From positions 811,543,123 through 811,607,122 of the forward strand of contig OY728136.1 in NCBI GenBank assembly GCA_963277665.1: a stretch of 64,000 bases of DNA. Direction: 5' to 3'. Below, piece by piece: positions 46,556 to 58,254 of this stretch. The notes beneath the pieces are model-generated. The model worked only from the letters and a program-made list of their open reading frames with translations, searched no databases and had not been told where the DNA came from. The translations under genes were made by a program, and so were the position numbers. Within the stretch, counting starts at the first letter, position 1, and each line of letters starts with the position of its first letter. Origin of the DNA: Viscum album. Taxonomy: Eukaryota; Streptophyta; Magnoliopsida; Santalales; Viscaceae.

Positions 46556-48734
46556 GGAATTAATTTTTGGCTCTCGGCTCTCAGATCTCAGCAGCGATGC
46601 CCTAACAGTGATGTATACGAACTCGAACTCCCTCTTTCCCATCAGAAGGGGGAGGATGTCTCCCTACTGACATAAAATCCACAATCCTCCATCCCTCACT
46701 TAATGGTTATGGCTCGCCCGAATGTTTAGGTTATTTCAATAATTTTGATGGTTCCAGAGCTATATCATGGAGATCATTATCTTTCGTTATTGCTATTGAT
46801 TTTCACAAAAGATTCATGCGTCCAGGATCGGACCCTAGTGGCATGTTTCCCCTATAAAGGACCTTTAGTAGATGAATTTTATCACTTCGTATTCGAATCA
46901 TTAGGGTTACATGAGTGCGCAATTTTCCATCTTCTCGACAAACGCCACATGATGGTTCATTTCACCTCGGAAGAAGATATAATTTATTGGTGGTATAATT
47001 CTCCACATACGTATTTTGGTTACAAATTATTTTTATTTATTTCATCTTATGATTTCCATATGAATTGGGATTCCTCTTTAGTTTTAATCTTGATTTCATT
47101 ACTTAAACATTTTTTCTCATTCCAAAACCCTTCAGTCCTTCAGATGCTAGGAAACATGGTCGGACGTGTTCTTAGTTCTGAAAACAGAACACATTCATTC
47201 AACCATCAAATTAACCCATAGATATGTGAGGAGGATTATATTTCCATGACACTAGTGGAGTGGGTGAGGGTTGCTGTTGGTGAATAATTCATGTGAAAAC
47301 AATAAGTGATCTTTGAATCCTATGTAGATTATTGTATGATTTGTAGTCATCTGGGGCCTCTAGAGTCATGATTCCAGCATGGAGCCAACTATGGGGTTGA
47401 TGATCCAAAGATGGAAAGAGTTAAGGAAATGTATTTGGAGGGAGGTAATGCATTGCTTCCTGACCCCCATCGTCAAATAGCGTGAATACCTACAGCTAAT
47501 CTGGAGGTTATGGACATTCTTTTCGCCAGAAGAGTAATTTAGGTGATCGTATGCTAAGTGAGAAGGCTCCACTGGATACAGAGAAAGATGAGGAGGTTGG
47601 TGTTGATAATTATTTGATCATTTCACCTCATCCAAAGGTATCCCCTGACCAAGGTGTGATGCCTTTGGAAAAAGTGTTGGAAGACAGTGGTAATAAGGTT
47701 TTGGTCACTGCAAATCAGGGTACTTTAGATGATTTTGTGAGTTAAAAGAATGAATCCACCATGATGTAGATTCAGATTAGAATCCCAATAGGCAACCAAG
47801 TTAAATTAATAGATCATGAGGGGCTGGAATAGGATCAGGAAGGGTTTTCTTAGGTATAGAATGACACTGAGGAGCAAGAAATTTATGGAACATCATCAGG
47901 AAAGGAATCTCTTTATTGAAACTCGGTAGAAAATGTTGGTGGTCACTAACAAGGCCTATATAGTTCAAAAAATAAGGAGAATAAGACCTTAATAGACTTA
48001 GGTCACTATAATTTTACTAAAAAGAATAAATCTAGAGGGTTTAAGGACTATTCATTCCAACCAAAACCAATGGATATACAGTTAAGTAATAAAACCAAAC
48101 CAAAAGAGAGAGCCATATTGACAATTGATTCTGATAAAGTGAATGGAAATCCCGGTTATAGTAGTTATGTATTGGGAAAGGCTATGTCAAAGGGTGTTAT
48201 GGACTATCTACAGTATGAGACAAGGTTGGATAATGTTCACAACATGAACCCACTTTAGCTCCTTTCCCACTCGGGGGAGACCATAACAGAGGAATATACT
48301 ACTATCAATTCCATAATAGAGGAAGCAGAGAGAATAATGGGAAGAGTACTCCATGTGGAAACCAATGGTGATAATATTTCATGGATTAATAAGAAGGAAC
48401 ATATATTGATAAGGGTATTAAATTAAGGGGAGATCAATTATGAGCAGTACATACAGACATGGGATAAGATGGTGGGTCACACTAAAGAATTTATAAAGGA
48501 ATGTCCATGTACCGAGGTAAGTGATATCTCCTCAAAAATATTTAGGGAAAATATTTCCAATAAGTTCAAACACATATTCAATGATTATTTCATGTATTTT
48601 GATGGTTTTATTCCTGGATGAAGTAGATGGTTTCTCATATTTCCTCCAATGGGTTTTTATAATAAAAATGTAACTTTTATGTCTACTTCTTCTATATCTT
48701 TTTATTATCCCTTTAATTTTTTTAGTACAACTAG
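46556..48734 (+). mobile_element. L1-type LINE, internally deleted (ORF1 plus 3' end)
   Basis: It splits the 5' LTR of element C. The start (46556-46740) is GC-richer leader sequence, and an ORF1-like pseudogene follows. Near 48640-48730, TTTTTATAATAAAAATGTAA and T-rich sequence resemble the 3' end of plant LINEs. No endonuclease or RT is seen between, so the middle is deleted or was never copied. A target duplication was not found. Confidence 0.65.
46745..47760 (+). pseudogene. LINE ORF1 (DUF4283-like, RNA-binding)
   Basis: The open part of 158 residues (46745-47221) reads TLVACFPYKGPLVDEFYHFV, LDKRHMMVHFTSEEDIIYWW and later MNWDSSLVLILISL. This fits the DUF4283 layout of plant LINE ORF1 (.L.GKF....P....R.F, D.RHVLIRF..E.D...W). 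After the stop at 47221 another frame gives ESYVDYCMICSHLGPLES, matching the C..C..LGH knuckle of this family with the histidine changed to proline. ORF1 proteins bind LINE RNA. This copy is broken by frameshifts and stops. Confidence 0.75.
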
Positions 48735-51287
48735 TCACCTGAGGATATACATCAAAAATGAGTAAGGTAAAATCCCAGTAAGAGGATAGATAAGAACATG
48801 AAACAATATATCATGGGATGAGTATAATAATAACACCATCATCATAATCACAAGATGAAGCATTAGATAATGTCATGGAATATGGAAATGCATAAAAATG
48901 AAACATCATTTCTTCGTGGTCAACTAAAACACATTTTTGTGAACAAAAATAAGATCATAATAAAAAATAATTCACTTTTATTCAAGAGATAAATCATATT
49001 ACCCAATTCATTAGAGCACTAAATAATTTTGGTAACACCCATTACATCATAGCATTTACATTTCTCTATATAATTTTGGCCTCACCTGTCACATCATAAT
49101 ATTTAAATTATCATGAAAGACACATTGAAAAAATATTAATCTTGGATGTAAAATAACCCATGAGATGGAATGGGATTCATTTAATAAAAATTAAATTCAA
49201 TGAAATTTGATTCCTAAATAAAATAAAGAATAACATACTTGATATAAGAATCATCAACCATGAGTGAGATGTAAAAGATGTGATTTTTAAAAGAAGAGTT
49301 ATTTTGGAAGACATTGAGTTTGTCATAAATTCAATTAGAAAACATATATATCCTCAAAAAGGTATGATAATTATAAATAAATAATATTAACAGAATATTC
49401 ATACTAAAAATGGGGTGAATGATGGAAAACCCAAAGTAACAGTGTTGGGTTTGAGAATTCCACATACCTTATGTATGAATGATTCCTTCACATTAATGTG
49501 ATGTTTAATCAAATAATATTCAATAATAAAAAATTAAAGAACATTTTATACGTGAATATGATTCATCATGGTTTTATTAAGTTCTTTTATGGAACTCTAT
49601 ATGAGTTTTAGAGATTAATTTCATCGTCCAAGAGTGTTCGTTTTCATAGTTTTCATGATTGGTTCCCTTGGATACATGAATAGAAGTTTATTTATAATGA
49701 GGAAGAATATATGAAAATTTTAATATATATATTATTAATGATAATCTACAATATTAAATAATCATACATAGTATTTTTCTGTATACCATGAGTATTATTC
49801 ATTATATAAAAGTTAATGATGTTCGTTTTAGCTTAATTTTAGCAGTTTTTCAATCACAAAAAACTCATTTTGTTTTTTCATTTAGTATTATGACTATAAG
49901 TTATTTAGAAAACATAAAAAATGGTTATAATAAATACTATTCAATTTTTTAAACCATTTACTTTTCTTATTAACATACTTGAATTTGTTTATGGAAAATG
50001 AAAGTGAATCACTCATGATGTCGATAAACTGACACATCACATGCGACGATTTCATTTTAAAATAAATAGAGATAGGGAGGAGATTATTGATGGATCTTCC
50101 ATTGACAATATATAATTATATTTTATGTAAGGTACCATAGTTATCAGGACAATTTTATTAATGTAAGTCACTATAGAAGAAAAAAATATATTGATCTTTA
50201 TATGAAATTAAAAAGAAAAAAGATAGAAGATTTACCTCTTGAATTGTCCTCGTCAAATCCTCCTCAAGGAACATAGTCTTGGTATTTTGATGATACCAAG
50301 AGATCCTAGACTTGGGGGATTTTCTATATAAGATTATTTGAAAAAATTTAGGTTAGTCTCAAAGCATGAAAGGTGTGAGGAGAAGAGGGTGTGAGGGGTG
50401 GTATTTATAGTGGATGAGAGAGGTTTTTATCATTATTATATTCATTAGTTTATTATTTTGGATACAGACTATGAATAGTTTGAGAATTGTCTCTAAATAT
50501 ATTATGTAAATCAATTATGTTTTGATATTTTGGGCTTACATTATCCTTACATCATGTATGACTCTATAATTGATGTATTTAACATTTATTATAAATTAGA
50601 ATTTTTTCTATTTATCAAAAAACAATTATTTACGAAAAATTACAAAAAATCGCCCAGAATATTTTTTAACATGTAGAATTTAAAAATTAACTCCATTTTA
50701 TTAAAATAAATTTCTATATATGAGTAATTTAATTTTTAATTAAAATAATCATGTACATGGAAATATATTATGTCTAATTATATAACACATTGAAAAATTA
50801 CATAATGTCTTTTAAAATTATCTTAAAATCATTATACATCAAAATATTAATTTATAAATATTTTTATGAAAATATATTTTCTTTTAAATTATGAAATTAA
50901 TCATAAAATTTTAATTATGTAATTGCACATTATTAGGAAACCAACACTTAATTAATAATTTTTAAATTATTTATTTACTTATACATTCATATAATTATAT
51001 CATATATTAACATGTAATATTCTTAAATTTTATTTAAAATTTCATAGGTGAGGTTATTATTTATTTGGATAGTTTACTAGTCATAAGGTTAATATTATTA
51101 TTCCTAAGGTCAAGTTACTATTCTAATTTTTATTAATTTCTTAATATCTTGAAATGATTATTATTTAATTAATTTTTATTTTATTAACCTTTTATTATGG
51201 TCTATAAGTGATTTTATATGATTCATACTAAAATAAATTACTATAAAAAGGGATAAATTTCTGTTGATTAAATATTGGGTTGTTACA
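48735..51287 (-). repeat. 5' LTR of element C, outer part
   Basis: It aligns with about 17160-19709, including the TATA block near 50402-50412 (minus CCACTATAAATACCACCC) and the palindromic outer end ATATTGGGTTGTTACA. On the minus strand the LTR starts TGTAACAACCCAATATTT at 51287. The RT frame of element D resumes just beyond. Confidence 0.8.
50402..50412 (-). promoter_or_regulatory. TATA box, element C 5' LTR
   Basis: The minus strand reads CACTATAAATACCACCC in the same context as the sister LTR at 18843. This would be the promoter of the element C genomic RNA, now separated from gag by the LINE. Confidence 0.6.
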
Positions 51288-54200
51288 AAATTAATCCCCA
51301 TACTATGAATCGACCCCAGATTCTATACATGTGTAAGGACGACGATGAATCTTCTTTAGTACCAACATCTCAAGAATTAATATTATTTACCTATGAGAAT
51401 GTTTATATATAAAAAATTATTGACTATAAGGAATGAATCATCCTTGATGAAATACCCATTGTGAGGGAATAATCCAACGTGTTTCTCGAGGAATTGTCTG
51501 GTCTTCCTCCAAGCTGAGAGGTTAAATTTTCATTTGAGATTATTCCTAGGGCATTACCAATATCCAATACTCTATATAGAATGGATGTTGTGGGACATGA
51601 GTTTAAGAATAAATAGAAAAAAGAGATTTCAGATAAAGTGATCATATGCCCATGTGCTTCACCATGGTGTTCACCAATCCTCGTCGTCAAGAAGGCAGAT
51701 TGGTAAATGTTCATATGTATTGATTATCATGGGCCAATAAGATCATCATAAAGGAAAAGTATCCAATACCTCAGATTGATGACAAGTTTGATCAGTAACT
51801 TCGAGCACAATAATTATCCTTGGTGGATCGTTGGTCAATATATTACTAATTTATAGTGGATAAGAAAGACATTTCCAAAGGCTTATTTTCATATAAGATA
51901 CATGGAATATTAGTTAATAGTGAATCCTTTTAAGCACACTAATGATCCATGAATATTTAGGTACATCATGAATAGATTTTATAGATTCTAATTTAAATAA
52001 TTTTTTTATTTATAATCTATATGATATTCTAGACAATATAAAACTAAAGAGGACCTTGTGGAGTTGCTAAGAATTGTTCTAAATATCTATAAAAAAGATA
52101 TTATTTATTCTATGTTAAGAAATATTGAGGTTTGGTTGAAGGAATTATTATTATTAGGGTATATCATCATAAAAAAATGGGATATATGTGGATCCTTTAA
52201 CGAAATTTTCAATTCAAGGATTGACAAGGCCAAACACTATGACAAATATTCATATCTTCCATGGATTAGTAAGGATTTATCATCAATTTGTGATAATTTT
52301 ATCATGATGGTAAAACCCTCTAACCAATATAACTCAGAATTGGGTTATGTTCTCTTGTAAGAATTAATGTGAGGAGAGAATCAAGGAATTGAAAAAGAGA
52401 CATATCACTATAGTTGTTCTCCCACTACCCATTAGTGGAAATCCTTTCTTGGTATTCAATAATTCAAAGAAGAAGGGATTGGGTTTTGTGTTATTGTTGA
52501 ATGATAAGGTCATAGCTTATGGTTCAATGTCATTAAAATTTCATGAAAAGAACAACCCCTCACATGACCTGGAGTTGGAAGTAGTGATATTTTCCTCAAA
52601 AAATATGGATGCACTATATATTTTGGGAGAAGTGTTAAATATAAATGGATCAAAAAATTATCATTTATATATTCACATAGAATGAGATGAATATGTTCCG
52701 ACCAAGAGTATTAGAACTAATCAAGGACTACAACTTCCCAATCAACTGTCATCCAGGTAAATCAAATAATATGATAGATTCATAGAGTAGAAAGCATCCA
52801 TTAATTCAGTAATTGATTAGAATTGAGTGGGATCCAGTCTTCTTAGATTTAGAAGTGATATACCTGGGAATAATAAATAAAGAAACATAATCAATCCTAT
52901 CATGATTGATTACTCAATCATAAATTATGGTGAGGTAAAATGATTCTTTAAGGGATGATGTGGGAATTCCAAATAAAGTATAAACTATAATAAAAAAGAA
53001 ATAATTAGAATTCAATTATAATGAATAATTATTTTTTATATTTAGGTCATGATTATGTGCACTATAAAATCCTGAGTTAAATAAGGATCTATTAGATGAT
53101 GCATAGAGGTCAACATTCTCTATCCACCTATGAAGCACAATGATTTATAGAGATCTCCATGAATGTTATTAATGGGAACATATCATGTTGGAGATCATAG
53201 ATTATACCTCAAGGTGTATTTTATTATATAAATTGAAAGTCAAAAAGAAAAAATACAAGGAGATGAAGCATCTATTACCCATAATAAAATGAAAATAGGA
53301 GAAAATCTCCATGTACATTGTCTTCGTAATTTGAAGAAATATAGGGAGAATGATATATGGGATTTTTATAGAGTATTGTAATGAAAATTCACTTTATCAC
53401 AATTCGAGAAGATTTTTAACTTGATAATCTCAAATGGATATACATAAGAGAAGTGTTAAGTACGCATGGAGTACGACTGTTATTTGAATCTAATTGAGAT
53501 CTATGATTCACCTATATATTTTGAAAGAGTCTATAACATGCTATGAATGATGATTTAAACTTAAACACATTTTATCACCCTAAAAATTATGTCCAATATG
53601 AGTTTACTATCTATACCCTTTATTACATATTTATAGAATTCACAATTGATATCAAAGGTGGATGGGACCAACATCTTTCTGTGGCTGAGTTCTCTTGGAA
53701 CAAAAATTTAAACTTAAGCATAAAAATGGATCTCTATTAAGATATTTATGGGAATAGGTGTAGAACAACTAAATTTTGGGATGATGTTGGGAAACAAAAA
53801 TTTATAGGTACCCAAATGGTCAAGGATGTGGTGGAAAATATTATTACCATTCAAGAGTACGTTGAGGTTTCTCAGAGTTGACAAGAGAGAAATTTTTACA
53901 ATTATTGATGGAACTTAGAGTTTGATGTTGGTGAAATGGTATTCATCTACATATCTCCATTGAATAAATTGATGAGATTTGGAATAAGGGAAAGATTGGT
54001 CGAAGTTACATCACCCCTTTTGAAATCCTTGATCACATCAAAGTAGTGGCCTATCGACTAACACTCCCACTAAACCAATCTCAAGTAATTGATGTATTCC
54101 ATGTATCCTTACTAAGAAAGTACATACAAAAACCCTCATATATACTCAATATATATATATGGTACCATTGTAAATGATATATCCAATGAAGAGTATCCAG

Positions 54201-54366
54201 TGATGTTCTTAGATTGTGTAAAAAAATTTCTATAAAACAAGAGAATGCAGCTTGTCAAATTTTTGTAGAGAAGAAACAAGATTAATGAAGCACTATGGAA
54301 ACCAGAGGATGTGATGAAACATAGTTACCCACATCTATTTATGTGTTTTAAAATAAAATCTCATTA
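51288..54366 (+). pseudogene. Gypsy RT, RNase H, integrase and chromodomain (element D)
   Basis: The plus strand gives the linker and RT start (VFLEELSGLPPS, then CPCASPWCSPILVVKK near 51640-51700). The RT thumb follows at 52058-52160 (LRIVLNIYKKDIIYSMLR, VWLKELLLLGYII), then RNase H (KKKGLGFVLLLNDKVIAYGS at 52470-52530). Integrase has DQHLSVAEFSWN near 53670-53705, and the C-terminal part YSMYPY, a stop, ESTYKNP. The chromodomain near 54190-54350 has EEYPVMFLDCVKKFL, QLVKFL and INEALWKPEDVMKHSYPHLF. The order is that of a chromovirus. Stops and frameshifts occur throughout. Confidence 0.88.
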
Positions 54367-54377
54367 ACAAAAATTCT

Positions 54378-54391
54378 TGATGGGGGGTGAT
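54378..54391 (+). promoter_or_regulatory. Polypurine tract, element D
   Basis: TTGATGGGGGGTGAT lies directly before the LTR start TGTAATGTCC at 54392. It is G-rich and in the expected place after the chromodomain, though it contains some pyrimidines. Confidence 0.75.
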
Positions 54392-57300
54392 TGTAATGTC
54401 CAGAATTTTTCTAAATAAGAAATTCCCTTTCTATTTAATTAAATTTCTGAATATATAATATAGTCATAGAAAACATGTGAAATTAATTTTTTATTATATT
54501 TAATTATATTTAAAATACCGTTATGTATCTTTACCATTGACAATATAGATTTTTAATAGTGATTAAATGATTTTTATAAATATCTTGTTTTTTCAAATTT
54601 AATTAACAAAGACAAAGGAAGTGATAGGCTCAACTTGTATAATCATACCCAATGAATCCTACTTATAAAAAAATTATGATGTAGATAGTATTTTTGGGAT
54701 TGTTCCTTGATGAATCCCAATATTATAACCAACATCATAAGTAAGAGAGAAAATGTTTTTGGTTGAAGTTCAATCACATCAAGATCACTACCTAAATTAT
54801 GTTCATAGGACCAGCCCATGAATGTCCCACCATCAAACAACTTAATCTTTAAGAGATAGCTAATGTACTAAAGGGATATTTATCAATAAAATAGTAATAA
54901 TAATATGTATTATATTTTTTATATAATAATTAATATGTTTTCATCCTTTTTTTAGTTTATAATAGATTTTTTATTCAATAATATACAAATTGTATTTTTG
55001 GTTAATAATAAAATTAAATAATTGAATCTGGTTTGATGAATTAATAGATTTTAATATAAATAATATTTTAAAAAATTATTATTATTAAATAGTTTCTATA
55101 AAATATAAATTATCATATAATTTAAATTTCATTTAAATTTGATTTTTATAAGGTTTCGTGAACTGTTATTGTCAAAAGAAACACATCATTTCTAATTAAT
55201 GACAGTTATTATTTTAAAAGTGAAAATTAATATATTTTGAAAAATATTTCGTTAAAATAAATATTATTTTTAAATTTATAACTTCTAAATAATATAATGA
55301 TTAATTTTTCATTATTTTTTGAGGGAGTCTCACTTTCAGGTAAAAATTAAATATCGTATAAAAATTCATTGGGTTTTATGACATCTTATTCAACCAAAAG
55401 TGATGTAATAATTACTAAAAATGGGATACACGACCATATTATTTTCTAACATTAAAAAAATTTCACTTTATTTTTATTTGATTCATTTTTAATTCCACTA
55501 CGACTCCTCCAAAAGCTATAATATATTTTAATCATTTAAATTCATTTCATTAAGAGTGTGACTCACCTCCACATAATAAAGGTCATAATTTGATTATGTT
55601 AAGGCCTTTTATATATAATATAATAAAAACGAAACTCATATGGTAAAATCCCTAGGATAAAATAATGGTATGGATTATAGTTTTGGATATTTTATTATGT
55701 AGACTCCAACACCAAAATACTAGAGAAATTTCCATCATTTCCTATATAAACACACACAACACACACTTATTTTTAGTAAAACTACTTGGATCACAGTCAT
55801 ACTATTCCATCCCATATCTAGAGTCCACCTAAGATTCCCCTAACTCTAATTAATCACATACCAAGAATTTGTAGTTTCACACCCAATTAAATGATCATCA
55901 ACTATCCAATTTTTACCATGCACTTTTTTTTGTTATATTTATAAATTTCCTGTTTCTTATGTTATAATATGTTATTAAATGATAAAAATACTATAAACTT
56001 TATTTGAATGTAAGTATATCTCCTCTTAACTCTCATTAACCTCTTTCGTGGACCTTTATGTACACTCATTACGATGAAGAAATATCATAGGGAATTTTTA
56101 TCTTCTCATTTTCATTAATGAAATTCTTCTATGATTATCTCTTAAATTACACTTGATTATGTAGGTATATGTTCTTCCAAATTTTGGTTACATTCCATTT
56201 AATGTATAAATTATTATATCCCTCTTTCACTTTCATTAAGCCTCCTTTGATTGTTTTGGTTCAACCATTACCATTTTGAAATATTGTTAGGATTCTTTTC
56301 ATCATTAATATTTATTTATTACCTTATGCTTTCTATTTTAAAATTTATAAGGCTAGAATATGACTTTACATTTCCCTATTATATCCTATTTAATGTCTAT
56401 GTTATGAGATACCCCTTTTTATCTCATCATCCTATTTTTATGAATCTTGATGTGATGTCGTACTACTAAAATTTCACCGCGACTCTTCATGCCCAATCAA
56501 TTATGTAGTGAATACCATACCCATTTCAAATCATGGTTGTTCAACATTATGATCATATAAGTGTGTATTGTCGATGTAAAAGTTTGTATTCAACACTCCT
56601 TTATCATTTAATAATTAATGATGATGAATGACAACATATTGTGTGATATATATTGCGTAGCTAAGAAGGAAATGAATGTGATTGGTGCACCCAAATAGTG
56701 CTCCCAGGCATTGGGTAATATTTATTATCATGATATGACATATTGGGATAGGGAGTGGACTTGATTTTTTAATGATACTCTATCCTCCATTATTTTATAT
56801 AGGGTGTATCCTTGAACTATTTTTATGATGCAATGTTTTATGTTGTTTCCACATTTCCCATGTAATGATTATCATGTAATATCACGTATCGTTATCATGT
56901 TTATAATCCCCACACTTGTTATTCCCCACAGATATGTCAATTTTATAAAATCTATTAAATTATTCATGTAATTTAATTTTTATTACATGACTATAATTAA
57001 TAGATCACCCCTTTCTTGGGTTATTCATTTGGTTATTCCATGAAATTAAAAAACTCATGGAATTTTTTAAGGATGTTCATGAAGTAAAAAATAACTCTTT
57101 GTATCACATGTTCAAGATGTTATGAAATATTCGTAATTACCAATGAAACTATACTTATATATCCATTAGGGTTGTATTATGTGTAATATTATATAATAAA
57201 TCTTGTATTAATGTTAAATAAATAGTAGGGTTGTTATATATAGACCATTTTTTATTAGATGTGTTGTTTCATTGTAGTAAGATAAATAATGTTATTTGGG

Positions 57301-58254
57301 CTCAATATGTAGGTTGTGATAATGTTCGTGGCCACTAAATTTCATGGGGAGGCTTTAGTAACCATAGGTGGTTGGGCTTGTATATCTTATTTTTAATTTT
57401 TTTCATGATAAAAGTTTCAACAATTTTATGTTTTCTTATTATATATGGATCCCCTATGAGTTATAAAAATGGTAAAATTTCATTTTTATGAGTAAATAAC
57501 TATGATTAATTCATAATTGGTGTATGATCCCCCATACCATAAATTCATACCATTGGTATGTTTTTATCTCTCCTATATTTGATTTTTTAACTTATATTTG
57601 TTTCATATTTCTCTAATGGTGGTTCCCACATTCTAAATATTCATGTATAAATTTCTTTATAGTGTTGTATGGTATTTTATTTATGTGAAATATATTTTTC
57701 ATTATTACTATTTGAATTATTATTTTTTGATATAATGGGGAATTCCAAAAACAATTATAATTATAAAACTAATTTGGTTAGGGTGGTAATATTTTTTATT
57801 TTTTTATTATAAAGGGTTTTATGAATTTTTAAATTAATTAATTATTTTCTTAAAATGTAAAAAAAAATTGTGATGGTTTGAACTATATTAACAAATAATT
57901 CCAATTTATTTTTTTATAATTTTAAATAGTAACAATTTTATGAAATGGTTTCAATAAACATTCAAAATATGAATGGGGTGTTTTACCAAGGGTGATTAGT
58001 TTAATGGATGAAAGATGCATTAATTTCTATGAATTTAACTTGGTAAATCTTAATTTTTATATTTTAATTTAAATTAGTTACAATCAATAAAATAGGGTTT
58101 TATGAAGAGTGAATAATGTGGTTTACATTAGCATATTTATTAATTTATGGTAATCCATATATTTTCAATGGGACAATTTAGTTTTAAATATAGACACATG
58201 AATTTGTTTTGTTCATTTATATTTTATTTTATAAAATACCTACTAGAATATTAA
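54392..58254 (+). repeat. 3' LTR of element D (right end not located)
   Basis: The LTR begins TGTAATGTCCAGAATT after the polypurine tract. A TATA box is at 55743-55750. No TTACA end with flanking duplication was recognised, and the sister LTR is outside the window, so the right limit is set only by the start of element E. The region is very AT-rich and has no gene. It may include sequence beyond the LTR. Confidence 0.55.
55743..55750 (+). promoter_or_regulatory. TATA box, element D 3' LTR
   Basis: TCCTATATAAACACACACAA carries TATATAAA about 1.35 kb into the LTR, a spacing close to that in elements A and E. Confidence 0.5.

Larger units (their letters stand above)
16972..51287 (-). mobile_element. 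Element C: old gypsy chromovirus, complete order, itself twice interrupted
   Basis: On the minus strand the order is 5' LTR (51287 down to 46389), primer site, gag (46160-45026), protease (23093-22701), RT and RNase H, integrase with chromodomain, polypurine tract and 3' LTR (19709-16972). A CACTA transposon splits gag from protease and a LINE splits the 5' LTR. The LTR starts TGTAACAACCCAATATTT, like the A/B family, but the rest is distinct. The flanks read ATAAC on the left and AAATT on the right, which is not a clean target duplication; age or edge mutation may explain this. The LTRs are visibly much more divergent than those of A or B. Confidence 0.85.
5719..58254 (+). mobile_element. Gypsy element D (plus strand chromovirus), split by three large insertions
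   Basis: D is the base layer of the window. Its surviving pieces, in order, are gag part 1 (5719-6053), gag part 2 and protease (16075-16971), RT to chromodomain (51288-54366), polypurine tract (54378-54391) and the 3' LTR from 54392. The copia element removes its left part, element A splits gag, and element C splits the protease-RT linker. The chromodomain at the end of integrase and the long LTR point to the Tekay/Del-like chromoviruses. The LTR's right end was not found; 58254 is set by the start of element E. Confidence 0.75.

Noticed and set aside
48735..54391. A tandem LTR-internal-LTR structure for element C
   Set aside because: The pol beyond 51287 is on the plus strand and continues the gag-protease of 16075-16971, so it belongs to element D, into which C inserted.
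55143..58254. Host gene in the AT-rich stretch, for example the 72-codon frame at 56251
   Set aside because: No domain, codon bias or splice pattern is visible; position after the element D polypurine tract makes LTR sequence the simpler reading.
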